From: Himantopus leucocephalus
Lineage: Eukaryota; Chordata; Aves; Charadriiformes; Recurvirostridae
DNA length: 64,000 nt
Assembly: GCA_003993805.1 (NCBI GenBank)
Contig: RSEF01000026.1
Span: forward strand, 3,793,712-3,857,711
Reading direction: 5' to 3'
Shown: positions 1 through 12,838 of the stretch, piece by piece
Layout: the number at the start of each line of letters is the position of its first letter
Numbering within the stretch: position 1 is the stretch's first letter
Translations under genes and position numbers: made by a program
Notes under the pieces: model-generated
Told to the model about the DNA's origin: nothing
The model's database searches: none
Seen by the model: the letters and a program-made list of their open reading frames with translations, nothing else

Positions 1-134
1 GAGGGTGATTTAGCTCAGCTGGGGTGACATCTTCTAGAAGCACTGATGTCTTTTANGACAGGGAATTACAGCGTCTCCAGAGGGTGATTTAGCTCAGCTG
101 GGGTGACATCTTCTAGAAGCACTGATGTCTTTTA
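1..134. repeat. Exact 55-bp duplication around a single-N join
   Basis: Bases 1-55 are repeated exactly at 80-134, with one N at 56 and 23 bases (57-79) between. An exact repeat meeting a single N most simply reflects two contig ends that overlap but were not merged. A real tandem duplication cannot be excluded. Confidence 0.8.
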
Positions 135-468
135 TCTGTCTCTAGCAGGAGAGGTGAATCTCACCCAGCAGCGTGTTAGGAGCTGCTGGCCAGGGCTGTT
201 ATTTTGCTGCCGGGCTGGCAGCCAGCAGCGCTTACAGTCCTTCTGGAAGCACCGGGCCATCCTCCTGCTCCTACCTGTGTCGGCAAAAAGGCCTGACCAT
301 GCACAGAGCAATCCTTTGAGTTCTCTCCCAAAGTGGATTTGAGCCTTTCTGGGGCTTGATCTGTTTGTTCGGTGTATTTGTTCTGTGTGACCAGCCTTGA
401 GCCGCTTCCCTCCCGCGCAGGGGGCTGGCACGCTGACCTGTGCTTGCCAAAGGCTAAAATGTTATTTG

Positions 469-489
469 AGCACATATAAAATATGTGCT
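469..489. repeat. Perfect short inverted repeat
   Basis: AGCACATAT, a 3-base AAA spacer, then ATATGTGCT form a perfect 9-bp palindromic hairpin. Its role, if any, is unknown. Confidence 0.6.
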
Positions 490-604
490 AAGCCTGTGAC
501 CTAGTCTATAAGCTCCTGTACGGCCTGAGGCGATGCCTTTGTGGCAAGCGCAGAGAGATTGCAGGTTCCCGCTGCAAAAATCAAATGAACGTCAAAAGAA
601 TGCT

Positions 605-704
605 NNNNNNNNNNNNNNNNNNNNNNNNNNNNNNNNNNNNNNNNNNNNNNNNNNNNNNNNNNNNNNNNNNNNNNNNNNNNNNNNNNNNNNNNNNNNNNNN
701 NNNN
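605..704. other. Assembly gap (100 N)
   Basis: Exactly 100 N bases, a conventional placeholder for a gap of unknown size. The right edge lies inside a reverse-oriented CR1 fragment, so the repeat probably caused the break. Confidence 0.97.
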
Positions 705-790
705 TCCCTCCCCTCCAGTGTGTCTACCTTGCCACACAGCTTGGTATTATTGACAAACTTGCTGAGGGTTTGTGTGACAGTTGCTGTTTG
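705..790 (-). mobile_element. CR1 LINE fragment, reverse orientation (reverse transcriptase piece)
   Basis: The minus strand reads TLSKFVNNTKLCGKVDTLEG, the CR1 reverse transcriptase segment usually written LSKFADDTKL. The FADD box is changed to FVNN, so this copy is inactive. It is cut by the assembly gap at 704. Confidence 0.75.
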
Positions 791-1107
791 CGTGGCAGTT
801 TGCACGGCAGGGTGCACAGGAAGGGTGAGGAAAGTTCTATCAGCTCGACCAAGGAGCCATGGTAGCCACCCGGTGGAAAGGCTTGCCTGCCCCCTCCAAG
901 CTCTGCAGCCAGCAGCTTCCCAAATGGGGCTTTCCTGGGAACACGCTGGCACCCAGGCTCTGCAGGAGTAAGGCTGGGCGCAACGGAGCCATGTCCATGG
1001 GACGGGATGCTAGTGAGGTCCCTTGGTCTGCTGACTCAGTGAAGGTAGGGGATGGAGATTCACACAACAGCAGAGACGTGAGGGTCATTGCTGGGTTAGA
1101 CATTTTG

Positions 1108-2097
1108 GCCGTGCCTGGGAGTGGTCAGGCAGGGTCAGCACTGGGGCTGGTTCTCTTTAATATCTTTATCAATGACCCGGATGAGGGGATGGAGTGCACC
1201 TTCAGTCAGTTCGCAGACTACACCAAATTGGGTGGTAGTGTTGATCTGCTGGAGGGTAGGAAGGCTCTACAGAGGAATCGGGACAGGTTGGATCAATGGG
1301 CCAAGGCCAATGGTATGAAGTTCAACCAGGCCAAGTGCCGGGTCCTGCACTTGGGTCATAACAACCCCATGGATGCTATGGGCTTGGGGCGGCGTGGCTG
1401 GAAAGCCACCCGGCAGAAAAGGACCTGGGGGCGTTGGTGGACAGCTGGCTCAACATAAGCCAGCAGTGTGCCCAGGTGGCCAAGAAGGCCAACGGCATCC
1501 TGGCCTGTATCAGGAACAGTGTGGCCAATGGGACTGGGACAGTGACTGTCCCCCTGTACTTGGCACTGCTGAGGTCCCACCTCGAATACTGTGTTCAGTT
1601 TTGGGCCCCTCACGACAAGACAGACATGGAGGTGCTGGAGCGTGTCCAGAGAAGGGCGACGGAGCTGTGAGGGGTCTGGAGCACAAGTCTGATGAGGAGT
1701 GGCTGAGGGACCTGGGGGTGTTCAGCCTGGAGAAAAGGAGGCTGAGGGGAGACCTTCTCACTCTCTACAGCTCCCTGAAAGGAGGGGGTAGCGAGGGGGG
1801 GTCGGTCTCTGCTCCTAAGGAACAGGCAATGGGACAAGAGGAAATGGCCTCAAGTTGCACCATGGGAGGTTTGGGATGGATATTAGGAAAAAGTTCTCCA
1901 CAGAAAGGGTTGTCAAGCACTGGAAGAGGCTGCCCAGGGCAGTGGTGGAGTCACCATCCCTGGAGGGATTTAACAGATGGGCAGACACGGTGCTGAGGGA
2001 CGTGGGTTAGGGGTGGGTTTGGGCAGTATTGGGTTGATGGTTGGACATGATGATCTTAAAGATCCCTTCCAACCTAGACAATTCTATGATTCTATGA
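1108..2097 (+). mobile_element. CR1 LINE, 5'-truncated and degenerate, with intact 3' end
   Basis: The copy covers the end of the CR1 pol-like ORF and the 3' UTR. Protein similarity runs [40 protein letters not shown] and [19 protein letters not shown] to about 1375. It then changes frame to [17 protein letters not shown] and [15 protein letters not shown] (to 1670), and changes frame again to [18 protein letters not shown]. The catalytic FADD is FADY, and there are at least two frameshifts, so it cannot be active. The 3' UTR ends in two tandem ATTCTATG octamers at 2081-2096, the CR1 hallmark. No target-site duplication is expected or seen. Confidence 0.93.
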
Positions 2098-5000
2098 CAA
2101 TGTTGGCCGTGCAGAGCCAACCAGCACCGCAGACCTACCTGCATCCCAGTGCTCCCAGGCTGCCCACCACCACCTTTGCACGAAGGGTGCATGTGTCTGG
2201 AACCAGCCCCAGCACCCAGCAAGGACCCAGCTAATTAATGGATTAGCCCCCGCTGTTTCTGCAGGTGCTTTTCATCTGAGGCTCTCAAAATTTAATTAAA
2301 TCTCCCAACACCTGGACAGGGGCTGGGCAGTGGCTCCATTGTGTCCTTCAGAGGGCGGGCAGGCAGGCAGGCTGCTCACGTGGCCAGGCAGCAGCAAAGC
2401 CGGGAGTGAACCACAGGGGAGAATAATTCTCTCCACTGTGGGAGTAAATGGAGGTTATTTATTGTTGTGAAACACTGGGAGGCTGTGGTATTTCCAGCTT
2501 TTGTGTCTGTGGAGCTGGAGGTCCCAGTCCTGGGCTGTGCTTTAGCCAGTAGCTGGCCATCAGCCACCCTTGGAAGGTGCTGGGGGGAGATGGAGGAGCT
2601 GGAGGGGCTCTGCAGCCCCAGAGCAACCCCCCATCCCTCCCCTGAGGGGGCCCAGCGCTGCGCACCAGGGGATGGAGGGGAGTGCCTGGTCATCGCAAGG
2701 AGCACAGCGTGTCCCCATAGCTCTCGGGGAGGGCTGAGCAAAGCAGCCATGGAAAAGGATTGTTTTCAATGAGTTTGTTTTAAATGGGCTACAAAGCAGA
2801 AACCCCGTGTTTTGTATTTCACGCTGCTAAGAGAGCCTCCTGCTCCGAAACCGAGATGCTGTGAGATAAGCTTGAAGCATGGAGGAAGGACACATGCACA
2901 GCCCCATGGTGACCCTGTTATGGAGCTCCAAGTCTGGATTAAAAAAAGAAAAATAAAGCCAGTTTTACTAGGGAAAGAACAGGATCTATTTATAAACCCC
3001 CAAACATTATTGCTGGTGCTCAGACCACAGACAAGCCTATTTCCAGGAGCAATAAGGGCGAAATGGCAGCCATAAAACTCTGGTAATCAAATGTGAAGGG
3101 AACAGCCCAATTCATTAACACCCAGACAAGCTGATAGAGACGTTCTTAGTTATCAAATATTACCATGGAGTTAATTTTACCTGAGTTGTTTAAGCCCGGC
3201 CATCCTCCTTCCCTTTTCTTAGACATTTTGCCATAGGGCACCATTGAACATTTATAATTAGATTCCTTCACTGAAGTTAATTATGAAGCGACAATAAAGG
3301 CTGAGTGGTTTCCTTTTTTGTATTATTTTGAACAAAAAACAAATCCTTTGTTTTGGCGCTGATATTTGTAATTTTAAGTTTAACATGAACCCCGGGGTAT
3401 ACTCTTGAGATAAATAGATACAGACACATTCATGTAGTATTATGCTGTACATCTATTTTATACCATGTTACACTACTTTCACATTATTTTATATACACTT
3501 GTCTGCACAAACATATCTATATACTGGAGCAGATAGAAGGTTTCTCTTCTGGAAGACCTCTAAATTAATTAGCAACATTTCATCCCGTTGGTGTCAGATC
3601 AGTAGCCCCAATAGCAACATCGGCACTTTGCAGGTTCCAGATTGAGCCGGCACATGGGGAAATGTGCCACCGTAGCGGGCATGGCGAGGGGTCCTGAGCG
3701 TCCCACGGAGCAATTCTGGATTAGGGAGGAGAGGTTTTAGCATGGTTATTAGTGATGTGCTCCATTTTAAGCAACGAAGTGGCCAATCAACACTAAGCTA
3801 AATTTCCATCACAAATGCGCGAGTTAGCCACTTAAATATAACGAGGCCATGCATGCTTATTGGAATAAAAAGCAGGAGATTTTTGTGGTTATCATTGCCA
3901 GTTTAAGATTACTGTCTGATTACATACAATTATATGTCACCCTCTAGCTAAGCATTCACAGAGGAGAAAAGATGCTGGCATTTAAACAGGTCAATATTAA
4001 TGCCGCGAATGTATTTGATAATTGAAAGTGTCACCTCCATTAGCTCGCCCTGATAACCAGGCTCGAAAAGCCAGCACCGGGATGTCCAAAATCCTTTCCA
4101 CTATTTACAAAGCGATGGTGATTAGTAAGCAACAGGGCACTGCTGTATATTCAGAAGGTGAAATAAAAACTGGCCTAGGGGATGCAGAGGGTGAGCACAG
4201 ACAAAGCTAAAATGGGGGAATGGAGGATAAACTCAAAGCTGTTTCGCTGCTCTTTCAGAGAGAAAAACTGCCCCAGGCGGTCCGCAGGGCTGCGGTGCCC
4301 CAGCTCCGTGCTGGAAGAGCAGCCTTTCAGAGGAACGGCTGCTCAGACCCACAGCCTTACCCAAGTAAGGTCCAAACCTGCTGTTCAGTGATGCTTCCAA
4401 AGCCTGTCTTTGTGGGTCTTCGCTCTTCTGCATTGGACATGGAAAATGATAGAGGGATCTAAGCCATCTGCATTTTATATAACCTTTATCAAGCATCACT
4501 TGACCTTGTCAGTGCCAATAAAGCCCTGTGAAGTGCACACCAGATAAAATGTAATTTTTAATTGAGTATACTTATTATATTAAATATATTAACAATGTGC
4601 AGATGAATACAAATGACCCCATGGTCAATGCTGTCGATTCATATTGAAATTCCTTTCGCCTTTGCTGAGCTGAAGGAGTCAATAACCTCTCAAAAGTCGC
4701 ACATGGAGTGGAAACGCCTCCTGCCAGCAGTCATCCTGCCGCCTGCCTCCAGTGATCACTGCAACACGATGGCCACGAGCCAGTCAGCACGGAGATCAGC
4801 ATCTCGGGACGTCCCCTGTTAAATACCATACCCCACCCCTCCAGCCCTTAGGAAAGCTCTGGGCATCTCAGTTCTGTTCGTATTTTATTCTTGGTATAAA
4901 TTTAGACTAACCCAAGGCACAAGTGAAAAAGTCATCTCCTCTTTTAGTCCCTAACTTCACAAATCATGTAAAAATTCACTCGCTATGGGGTTGACACACT

Positions 5001-6340
5001 CTGGTTCAGCACTGGAACAGTTACAGGACCGCCGGCATCAGAGCTAAGGGAGCCCACGGGATCAATCTGCTGAGGTTAAAACCTACTGGTTTAACATGGG
5101 AGACGGCAGGATGTGGCCCAACTTCCTTCCTAAGGTTCATGTCAAGCTTTGGTCTCAACTTGAGGAAAATAAGATGAAATGACCTGCCTGAGGAGCAGAC
5201 TGCCGCACTGACATGATATATTTGCATTAGCTTCAAACAGGAGTAGCTCCCCGTCACCCTATTAGCGCTACGCTAAAACAAGCGGACTCAGTGTCAAATG
5301 TCTGTATAAAAACCACATCTTGGGGCAGCACTGAACTCCCTGCTGTGATCCACAGTGGGCCGTGCCTTCCCCTTCTGGGTTAGATTTATCCTTTTTAGTA
5401 CCTAATTTAGAAAGGCAAAAACTAAGATCCTTCAGAAAAAGCAGTAAGACCTCTTGTTCCAGATCCCCATGTTTCTTTTTTAATGCTTCCTTAAGGGTCT
5501 CCATTTTTCTGTCACTTATCATCATCCAGAGTAATTTTGGGCTGTTAGAGAAAGTTCATTGCTGTAATTGCAACCATATTGGTCATTAAAGTTGACAGAC
5601 AGCTGCTGAAGAAGTCACTTGCTGATTCCTGCTACTCAGCAGATGCCTCTCAGCGTTTGCTGAAACATTAGCTTGAATTTGTGAAATGGAAGCAAATGCA
5701 TTTTACCTTAAGGACTGATAATTTCAAGGAGGAGAAAACACAAAGAACTCATGCAGGCCTTTTATTTGTAAACAGCGTTTCCCTGGTCCTTCCCTAACTG
5801 GCGTGGAAGTCCTCGGTACTTCCCGCAGCCCACGAGGCTGCCGCGTGCCCTCTCCTGCCTACAAGGATCCGCGCGTCTCCCAGGGACAGCTCAGCCTTCA
5901 GCCCCTTCTTCTGAGGACATTCCCGAGCTTGAGGCCATTCAGCAGCGATGCTAAAACTCGGCACTGACGGCTCTCGAAGAGCAGAGAGGCCAGCAAGGAC
6001 AGGAGCCGCCTCACCTGCCCGCTCCGCAGGAGAAGGAACCGTGAAGCCGCATCGCTCAGTCCCACGGAGCCTCCCCGCATCCACCGCGCATCGCTTTTCA
6101 TTGACTGCTGGAAAATTCCGCCCTGCTGCAATGGCAGATGTTGCTTTCCAAAGTCTGGAGGCAATCCCAACCCCCCCGTCCAGCCCAGCCGCACCCCCGG
6201 CTTCGCTGGACAGGGCTCGCTTCCCGATTTCCAGTTACCCATTTATTGCTGGTGGGATTCAGTAAGTATTTCTCACCAATACGCTCAGCTGACACAATAA
6301 ATGCCACACACCACATGTTAGAAAATAAGGACCTGCTCAG
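2098..6340. other. No gene recognised; AT-rich possible conserved island 3725-4060
   Basis: No exon, RNA gene or repeat is recognised. The part from about 2800 to 4600 is AT-rich and complex in sequence, with little CpG. Bases 3725-4060 in particular contain clusters of homeodomain-like TAAT/ATTA cores and look like a conserved non-coding element. From 5790 to 6240 the base composition becomes GC-rich again. Confidence 0.5.
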
Positions 6341-6363
6341 GAGGACTTTTTTAACCAGTAAAC

Positions 6364-6369
6364 TTTATT
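6364..6369 (-). promoter_or_regulatory. Candidate distal polyadenylation signal (AATAAA)
   Basis: On the minus strand the sequence reads ATATAAATAAAGTTTACTGG. The canonical AATAAA is followed within about 45-62 bases by a GU-rich stretch, TGTGGTGTGTGGC, at 6314-6302. This is the arrangement expected for a vertebrate cleavage site near 6340-6350. It would end the transcription unit that enters from the right. Confidence 0.5.
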
Positions 6370-9300
6370 TATATATAACAACAGTACAAAGTGAGTCCTT
6401 GGCTTGCAAAATAGGAGTGTTTCATATTTACAATAGGTACACAATAATATATTAGAATAATAACAAAACCCCCTTTTTCCTTGGAACATTTTTAAATACT
6501 TAAACTTTCTTACATTTTTTTCACAACACTTGTAAAAACAACAAAAAACAGACAATCATCTTAAAAAAAAATATAGTACAGAACTCCAGTGTGTCAAGTA
6601 TAATGGGGAGGGGAGGAGCCAGAGAACAATACGGTGGAATGGGTACGGATACAAATCAACTCATTATTCCTGCGAATACACAAATCCCCCCCAAATGGCA
6701 CGTGTTTATTTTAAGGAGGGGGGCAGAAGAAATCAGAATCTGTTCCACAGCTGATATCTGTACATTCTGCAACATTTTTGGGGACTCCAGAAGCTTTAGT
6801 ACCTGTAACGTTCCCTCCCCCTTGCTGCTTCCCACCGCTTCTCGTAACAGCCCCCAAGGTGCCGTTAACACAGAAACACTCATCAATAGGAGAAGGACAT
6901 TTTACTGCAGTATCTTCTGAAGCTATGGAATAACATGGCAAAAGCAGCCCACCAGCTCCTTTACTTTCCGTCGGCTCCTCTTGCAGGTGCGCCTTTCTGC
7001 TGTCCGGTCCATGAGATGGAAATATCTGATGGAGAAGCTGCTGCATAAACTTCCAAGCTTATTTGAAACAGAGGTATTAAAAATCTCAAAGGAAAGGCCA
7101 TACAGGAGATCTCGTATTTGATTCGGCAGCCTCGGGAGGCCCAGAGAGTTGGGGAAATTGTCCGTGCAATTGGATGGACCCTGCAGGTCTTTTGAGCGTG
7201 TTCTTACGCGCTGCAGGAACATCGTTTTTTTCAGTATTATATTCCACTTTTACAAAGAAAGGAGAGGAACAGGTAACAGGGGGCAAACGGGGATCTGAAA
7301 GAACAAGCACACAGACACCTCCGCGCTCACGGCACGGCCAAAACACTTTCAGCTGTGTCTGAGCTGCAACCGCAGCGGCAACGCCAGCGCAGACGCCCGG
7401 GCGGGACGAGGAGCTGCTTTTCCACCAAGGGACCGGTCGGTCTCTGCCGTCCCGTGCTGCCCCTCTGCCTTCGCCTCCCCACCTCCCGCCCCACCCCGGG
7501 AAGCATCCCGGGCTGCAGGACACGTGCTGGAGACGCAGAGCTTGCTGCCACAGGCAGGTCCCTGGCGAGGCCGGGAAGGCCATACGTACCGCCCGCAGCT
7601 GGCACGCCGGCCGCTCGGCCCTGCCCTGCCCCGAACAGCACCACCACCCAAAGCTGGGGATTTTTCATGGCCAACAGAGGCTTTGCACAAAGCTTTCCAG
7701 GTGGCGAAAATCGGTTCAGAGACTCCCATCCTCTTCCCCTTCAAAGCTTATCTGACCAACCTACATTTAAATTGCCCATTCAGGGTTGCTCAGCTCAGCA
7801 GATCCTGAACGGCACCTTCTTCGCGGTGCACACTGCCATCTTTTACTCCACTTATTTCCCCACCGAATGTCTAATTTAAAAAAAAATAAAAAGCATCCTG
7901 TCCATACGGGTACTGGGTGGCCTCGTAGCTGTCACCAGCACTTTGCCTTTGGCCTCCAACCCACTGGTTTTGGTGGCCCTGGGCGAAGGCCGGGGTGATG
8001 CGGGAGTTTGCACCGAAGACACATTCACTAGACAGACGGGACTGCTCTCCTAGCTCTACCAAGTACGCAACTATATACAACGTCGCAGCTCCCTGCGTTA
8101 TTGGCTTGCGGTTAATGGTACAAATGCAATTCTGAAATCGGATGGCTGAAGCTTTGTGGCATTTTAATGCATCTTTGATGTCAGTTATTTCTCGTTCTCT
8201 GAACATTTGTTCTTCTCTCCAGGGTACAGTCACTCGTGAGCTTTCCCCGATGTCCCAGCTTATTCAAGTCAGTCTATTTTAGTTTCATTTAGTTTGGCGA
8301 GCCGAGTCCCCGTGACAGGTGAGCTCTGACAGTGCTGCAAACTGGATGGAGGAGAGCCAGCGATGGGCGAGAGCGCGGCTGGGCTGCTGCCAGGGAAGAG
8401 GCTGGAGGCACGGGCTTGGGCAGGAGCATCACGGGGACCGTGCCGGGAGCTGCTCTGCCCTTTGCCAGCCTGCCGCCCTGGGGACGGCGCTCCTCACCCC
8501 CGCTGGCTGCTCGGGACTTCTGGAAATAAGACCTTGTCTGTAGGTCGTGCCCACCAGAGGAGGGAAGTGCTCCGACACTTAAATGCAGACTTAAACGACT
8601 CGCGCTGAGGCACTCGGGGTCCGCAATGCGCAGGAACGCAACCCCAGAGCTTTAAGCCCTCTTGCTTTTGTCCTCCACATGCCCACCCAAATTGTTTCCT
8701 ACATTATGACATTTTTGGTGAAGTCCAGTTGAAGGTAGGAGAGAGAACTTACGTGGGGACGGGCCGTTAGGATTTTAAGACAGTGTGTTGAAGGCACTGC
8801 TGTGATGAAGGTCTCTTGCCACCGCGCTGAGCGGCTGCGCTCGCCATCCCCACTGTGTCACAGCACCGAGACCCTGCGGGAAGGCACCGCCGTCCAGCAC
8901 GGCCACAGCCAGCATCCTTCGGGGACAAACGTCACCGACGTGCGCGCTGCCCGGGATGCTGCCCACCAGCAGCGAGGCCGCGGCAGCGGTTTTATTTCTC
9001 AGCTCTGGTTCCCACGGTGGGTCTTCAGGCGGCTGCGGACTGGTCCGTGCTGGATCCCACAGGGGCTCCAGCACTTTGGCCGTGCTCATCTCTCCTGCCT
9101 CCCTTTAAACATAAATTCGTCCTTTATGGCAAAGCGTGGACCACTTGACGTCCACATCCTCTGTACTTTGGTGGGCTGCAGCGTTGTGGTGCTCCACAGC
9201 GGGGCTCGTGCGGAGACAAGCTTGCCTCTAAGTTAGATTCTTGTATATGGGTTTTTAATAAAGGCTTTCAAAGTGGAGAAGCGTTTGATTAGCACCTTGC

Positions 9301-12300
9301 TCCCCCTTGGAGTGGGTGCTTTGATAGCTCATGAGCAGAAGATTAAATGGAATTATTTAAGCAGTGACACCAGGCAGAGAGATTCCGGAAAATGACGTCT
9401 CCCACTTTGATGTCGAAATACCTGAAACGAAGTGAACCGGAGAACCAAAACACCAACCGGCCTTGCAGGAGGAAGGGGGCAATGAGAGGGATGTGAAATC
9501 GTTTCATCTAAGGCAAAGTCACTGCCCCCTCCTGACCCAACCTCGAGTCCAGTTTGCTGCAAGTGCGAAGAAAATGCCATTTTGAGATCTGAAGCTTCCT
9601 CTGCCCAAAGGAGTAACGGAAAAGTCGGATGCAAACAGGGCAATAGATTACAAGCACTTTGCCCCACGGGGATATGTTGCTGCATTCCATATAATTTCCT
9701 GTAAAGATCCATAATTGAAGTCACCCATCACGAGTAGATACTTGGCAGATTATTTATAGGCCAGCCCTTCCAGCCAGCACCGTGCTGTTCCCTGCGCCAT
9801 CCTCCTAACGCCTTTTCAGGTGATGGAAGAAGAGACGTTTCTGCTGCTTCCCTCGCAAGTCAGTCAAAAGTGTAATAGCTTACTGGTTTGCAAAGGGCTC
9901 CTGCAGCTTTCCCTTTCCTCCTCTGCTCAAATTCCTCCCACAGCACAGAAAAACTCAGTTGTCCCCCTCTCTCCTTAGTGCTCTCCTGTATTCATGGAAT
10001 ACACACCCTGTGTTTAGCCAGTTTGGCCACGTGGGATTCTTTTAATCCTTGCTCACAAACCAATCCCTCTGGGCCCTGCAATTGTTTTTCTTCCCCCCCC
10101 CATCTTTACCTTCCAGGATAATCCCAGTTTTCAGGCCCTTTCCCAGTCTCCTGCCGGCGGCGGGGGAGAGGCTGCGAGGGGGCAAACCGCCGAGCAGGGC
10201 TGGCAGCCTGTCGTGCCGCACGTGGAGCATCTCGAGCAGGGAGACCTCCCGTGTGCCGCCCCTCCTGCCGCCTGCCCGGGGGGAGACACGTGGAAAAGAG
10301 ACTGGTCACCAGCATCGCTGGCATCTCTGCCGGGTCTGCAGCACCCACCCTCAGCGCTGCCCGACAAACCCACTGCCAGAGGACCCAGGGGACGGTCAGG
10401 GACCTCCACCTTTGCTGAGAAAATACTGGGGAAGTGGGAATGACAAAATATTGGCTTGTGGGGTGCTCCTGGCCAGAAGGTAGAGAGCAGGAGGAAAGCG
10501 GGCTTAAAAGCAGCTACGCAAAGCGTCTCTAACAGATGTGGAGAGGAGCACGAGGGCCTGACTCGGGCTGTCGGGCAAGAACACATCCACCAGCACCCAG
10601 GTGACGAAAAGCCAGGTCTTTGCTTTGGGCAGTGCTCACATTCTGTGAATCCTGCAGAAATAACTATTCGTACTAATATTTAGAAGTGTTTGGAAACCAT
10701 TTAGAGTGCTTTTGTTGGGTTTCGGAGTACCATCAGCATTTGGTGAACGACCTGAATACGAATACCCAAAACAACGACCACAACTAGAATCTAGACCTGG
10801 AAATCACACACACAAGCTGCACGCCGCATCACTGGGAACGGCAGTAACAGAAACCAGTGAAAAAAGGAGACCTGGCGGATTTCAAAACCTGCCTCTCTGC
10901 CCTCCCCCGTAGCACCAGCAGCCAAGAGCCGGGCCGGCTGCCGGCGGCTGCAGTGACGGCTCCTTCCCCAGACTTTCACAGGACAACCCGGACATTTGCA
11001 CATTTTCTGTCTTTGACATTAGATGCGCTGTGCAGGAGGAGGATCCCTGGGAAGGGAACTCTCCCGATAAAGGGCAGTACGAATCCCGCTCTGCTTCTCC
11101 CAGCTCTCTCCGTGTCTCAGTAAATCTGAGCCCTCCGGTTGCAAAGCTCAGGCTGTTGTAAATGTCAAGAACTTATTGCACAAGGTTGATCGTTAGTATT
11201 TTCTTCCAGAGTATTAATAGGGCCCAGAGAAACTCAGAGAAGTGGATTACCGAAAAGAAAGTGGACTTGGCATGGCTTTTACTGAACGGTAATTAAACCA
11301 ACAAGTTTCCTGAGTATTTCTCTTCACGCTTCTCCCCTCCCCTGCTGCCGCTCCCCTTAGGACGGCGTCTCGAGACCGAGAGCCAGCAGCTCTCTCGGGA
11401 GCCCGCGGTGACCATCCCGGGCCCCTCTGGGCAGGAACGGTGGAGGAGGGGGACGGATATGAAAATGGGTTTTCCTTGGACACACACCAGCTGCAAACTA
11501 AGGTCCCGTGCGGCACGGCACTGCCTGGGCAGGGCTGAGCAGACGCCGGGAGCTGTTTTGCCGCCACTGCCAAGCTCATGCGGTCAATACTTGTATTTCC
11601 ATTAGACCTAATCAGCCTGTCCTCCCCACTGCAGCCTGCACAACTATCAATATTTGTTACAGAGAGAAATATTTACAGCATTCCTTCCCCTCCTGGCACT
11701 CTACAAAGGGACACACATAAGCTTTGGTGTCTTTGAAAGAAATTAACACTCACAAACATTTGCCTGTCACCGGCCACAAGAACACGTGCCATCGGGGCCA
11801 GCGAGGAACTGAATATAAGAACGAGACGCCGAGACACAGACAAGACAGCAGCGCCAGCCGGCCCGTGGAGTGCTGGTTAAGGTTTTTTCTTGCCTACAGC
11901 AAAGATTTCTTTCCCCTCCCCACTGGAAATACAAGTCCTGCGCCTGACCCCGGGCGACACCGCGAATGCTGGCAGAGAAACTCAAAGGGAGCCTGTGCTG
12001 ATCGACCCTGCAAGTCAAACAGAAAAGCAATAAATATCTCATCTCGCGACGTCGAGTCTTTTCAAGTATCGCTCACTGTAAACATTGGGGGTTCGTTGGT
12101 TTTTACTGCAAGGAATCGGAGGCGGCTGCCAGAAACCACCACCAAAACGCAACCGGGGAGGTTTCATCCCAACTCTGCCCACGGGGAGGGGGCAACCGGC
12201 TGCGTCTGCTCAAACTGGACCCACAGGGACCGGCACAGCACCGACTGCGGCTGGGCACCGGCACGGGCATGGCCATGCCACCGCACCGGCTGCTGCCCCA

Positions 12301-12832
12301 CCACCATGGCAGCGCTGGCACCCGGCGAGGCGGAATGGGGGTGGAAAAGGGGAAAGAATTTAAAATCAGATCTTCCCTCGTTCAACAGTAAGTGGGATTT
12401 AAAAAAAATATATATATATTGACACTATATAAATACATAGATAAAGCTGGATTTCAAGACAGGTTGGATGATCTGATGGTTTTGCAATTCAGGTAAAGTT
12501 CCTTCTAGTGCCTATAAGTTACTCAGCCACTGAACTATTTTCTGGCTAAACTGCTATTTCACTTGTGTAAAAAGGTGTGGTGCAAACTTGTGCTCATATT
12601 TCTTGTAAGATCCCAAAAAGAAGAAAATTTCGGTTTTCCAGACTTTCCAATGGGCGTAGGAGTCTGTCTGCAGAACGCCTGAGCCGCATCCTCAGGAGTC
12701 TCTCGAGGACAGGATTCAGAGCTGGACCTTGTTGCCAGGTTTTTCTCTGTGGCCACTGTGGGTTTTGCTCTATTTCTTTTTTTTTCTTTCTTTTTGTTTT
12801 TGTTTTTTTTAAAAAAACCCTTTAAATAAAGT

Positions 12833-12838
12833 TTTATT
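12833..12838 (-). promoter_or_regulatory. Candidate proximal polyadenylation signal (AATAAA)
   Basis: A minus-strand AATAAA lies 332 bases after the PLXNA2 stop, in GAAAATAAAACTTTATTT. Downstream is an A-rich tract (12770-12815 on the plus strand is T-rich) and no clear GU-rich element, so use is uncertain. Confidence 0.25.

Noticed and set aside
501..971. Open frames crossing the N gap
   Set aside because: They are open only because unknown bases were translated as X.
859..1458. 199-codon plus-strand ORF as a host gene
   Set aside because: Its C-terminal half is CR1 reverse transcriptase; it is part of a dead LINE.
11724..12422. 232-codon plus-strand ORF as a gene
   Set aside because: No recognisable domain, low-complexity composition, no plausible promoter or splice context; longest ORF by chance in GC-rich sequence.
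12447..12600. Possible ancient CR1 remnant (GACAGGTTGGATGATCTGAT)
   Set aside because: Only a short stretch resembles the CR1 tail and no octamer follows; too weak to call.
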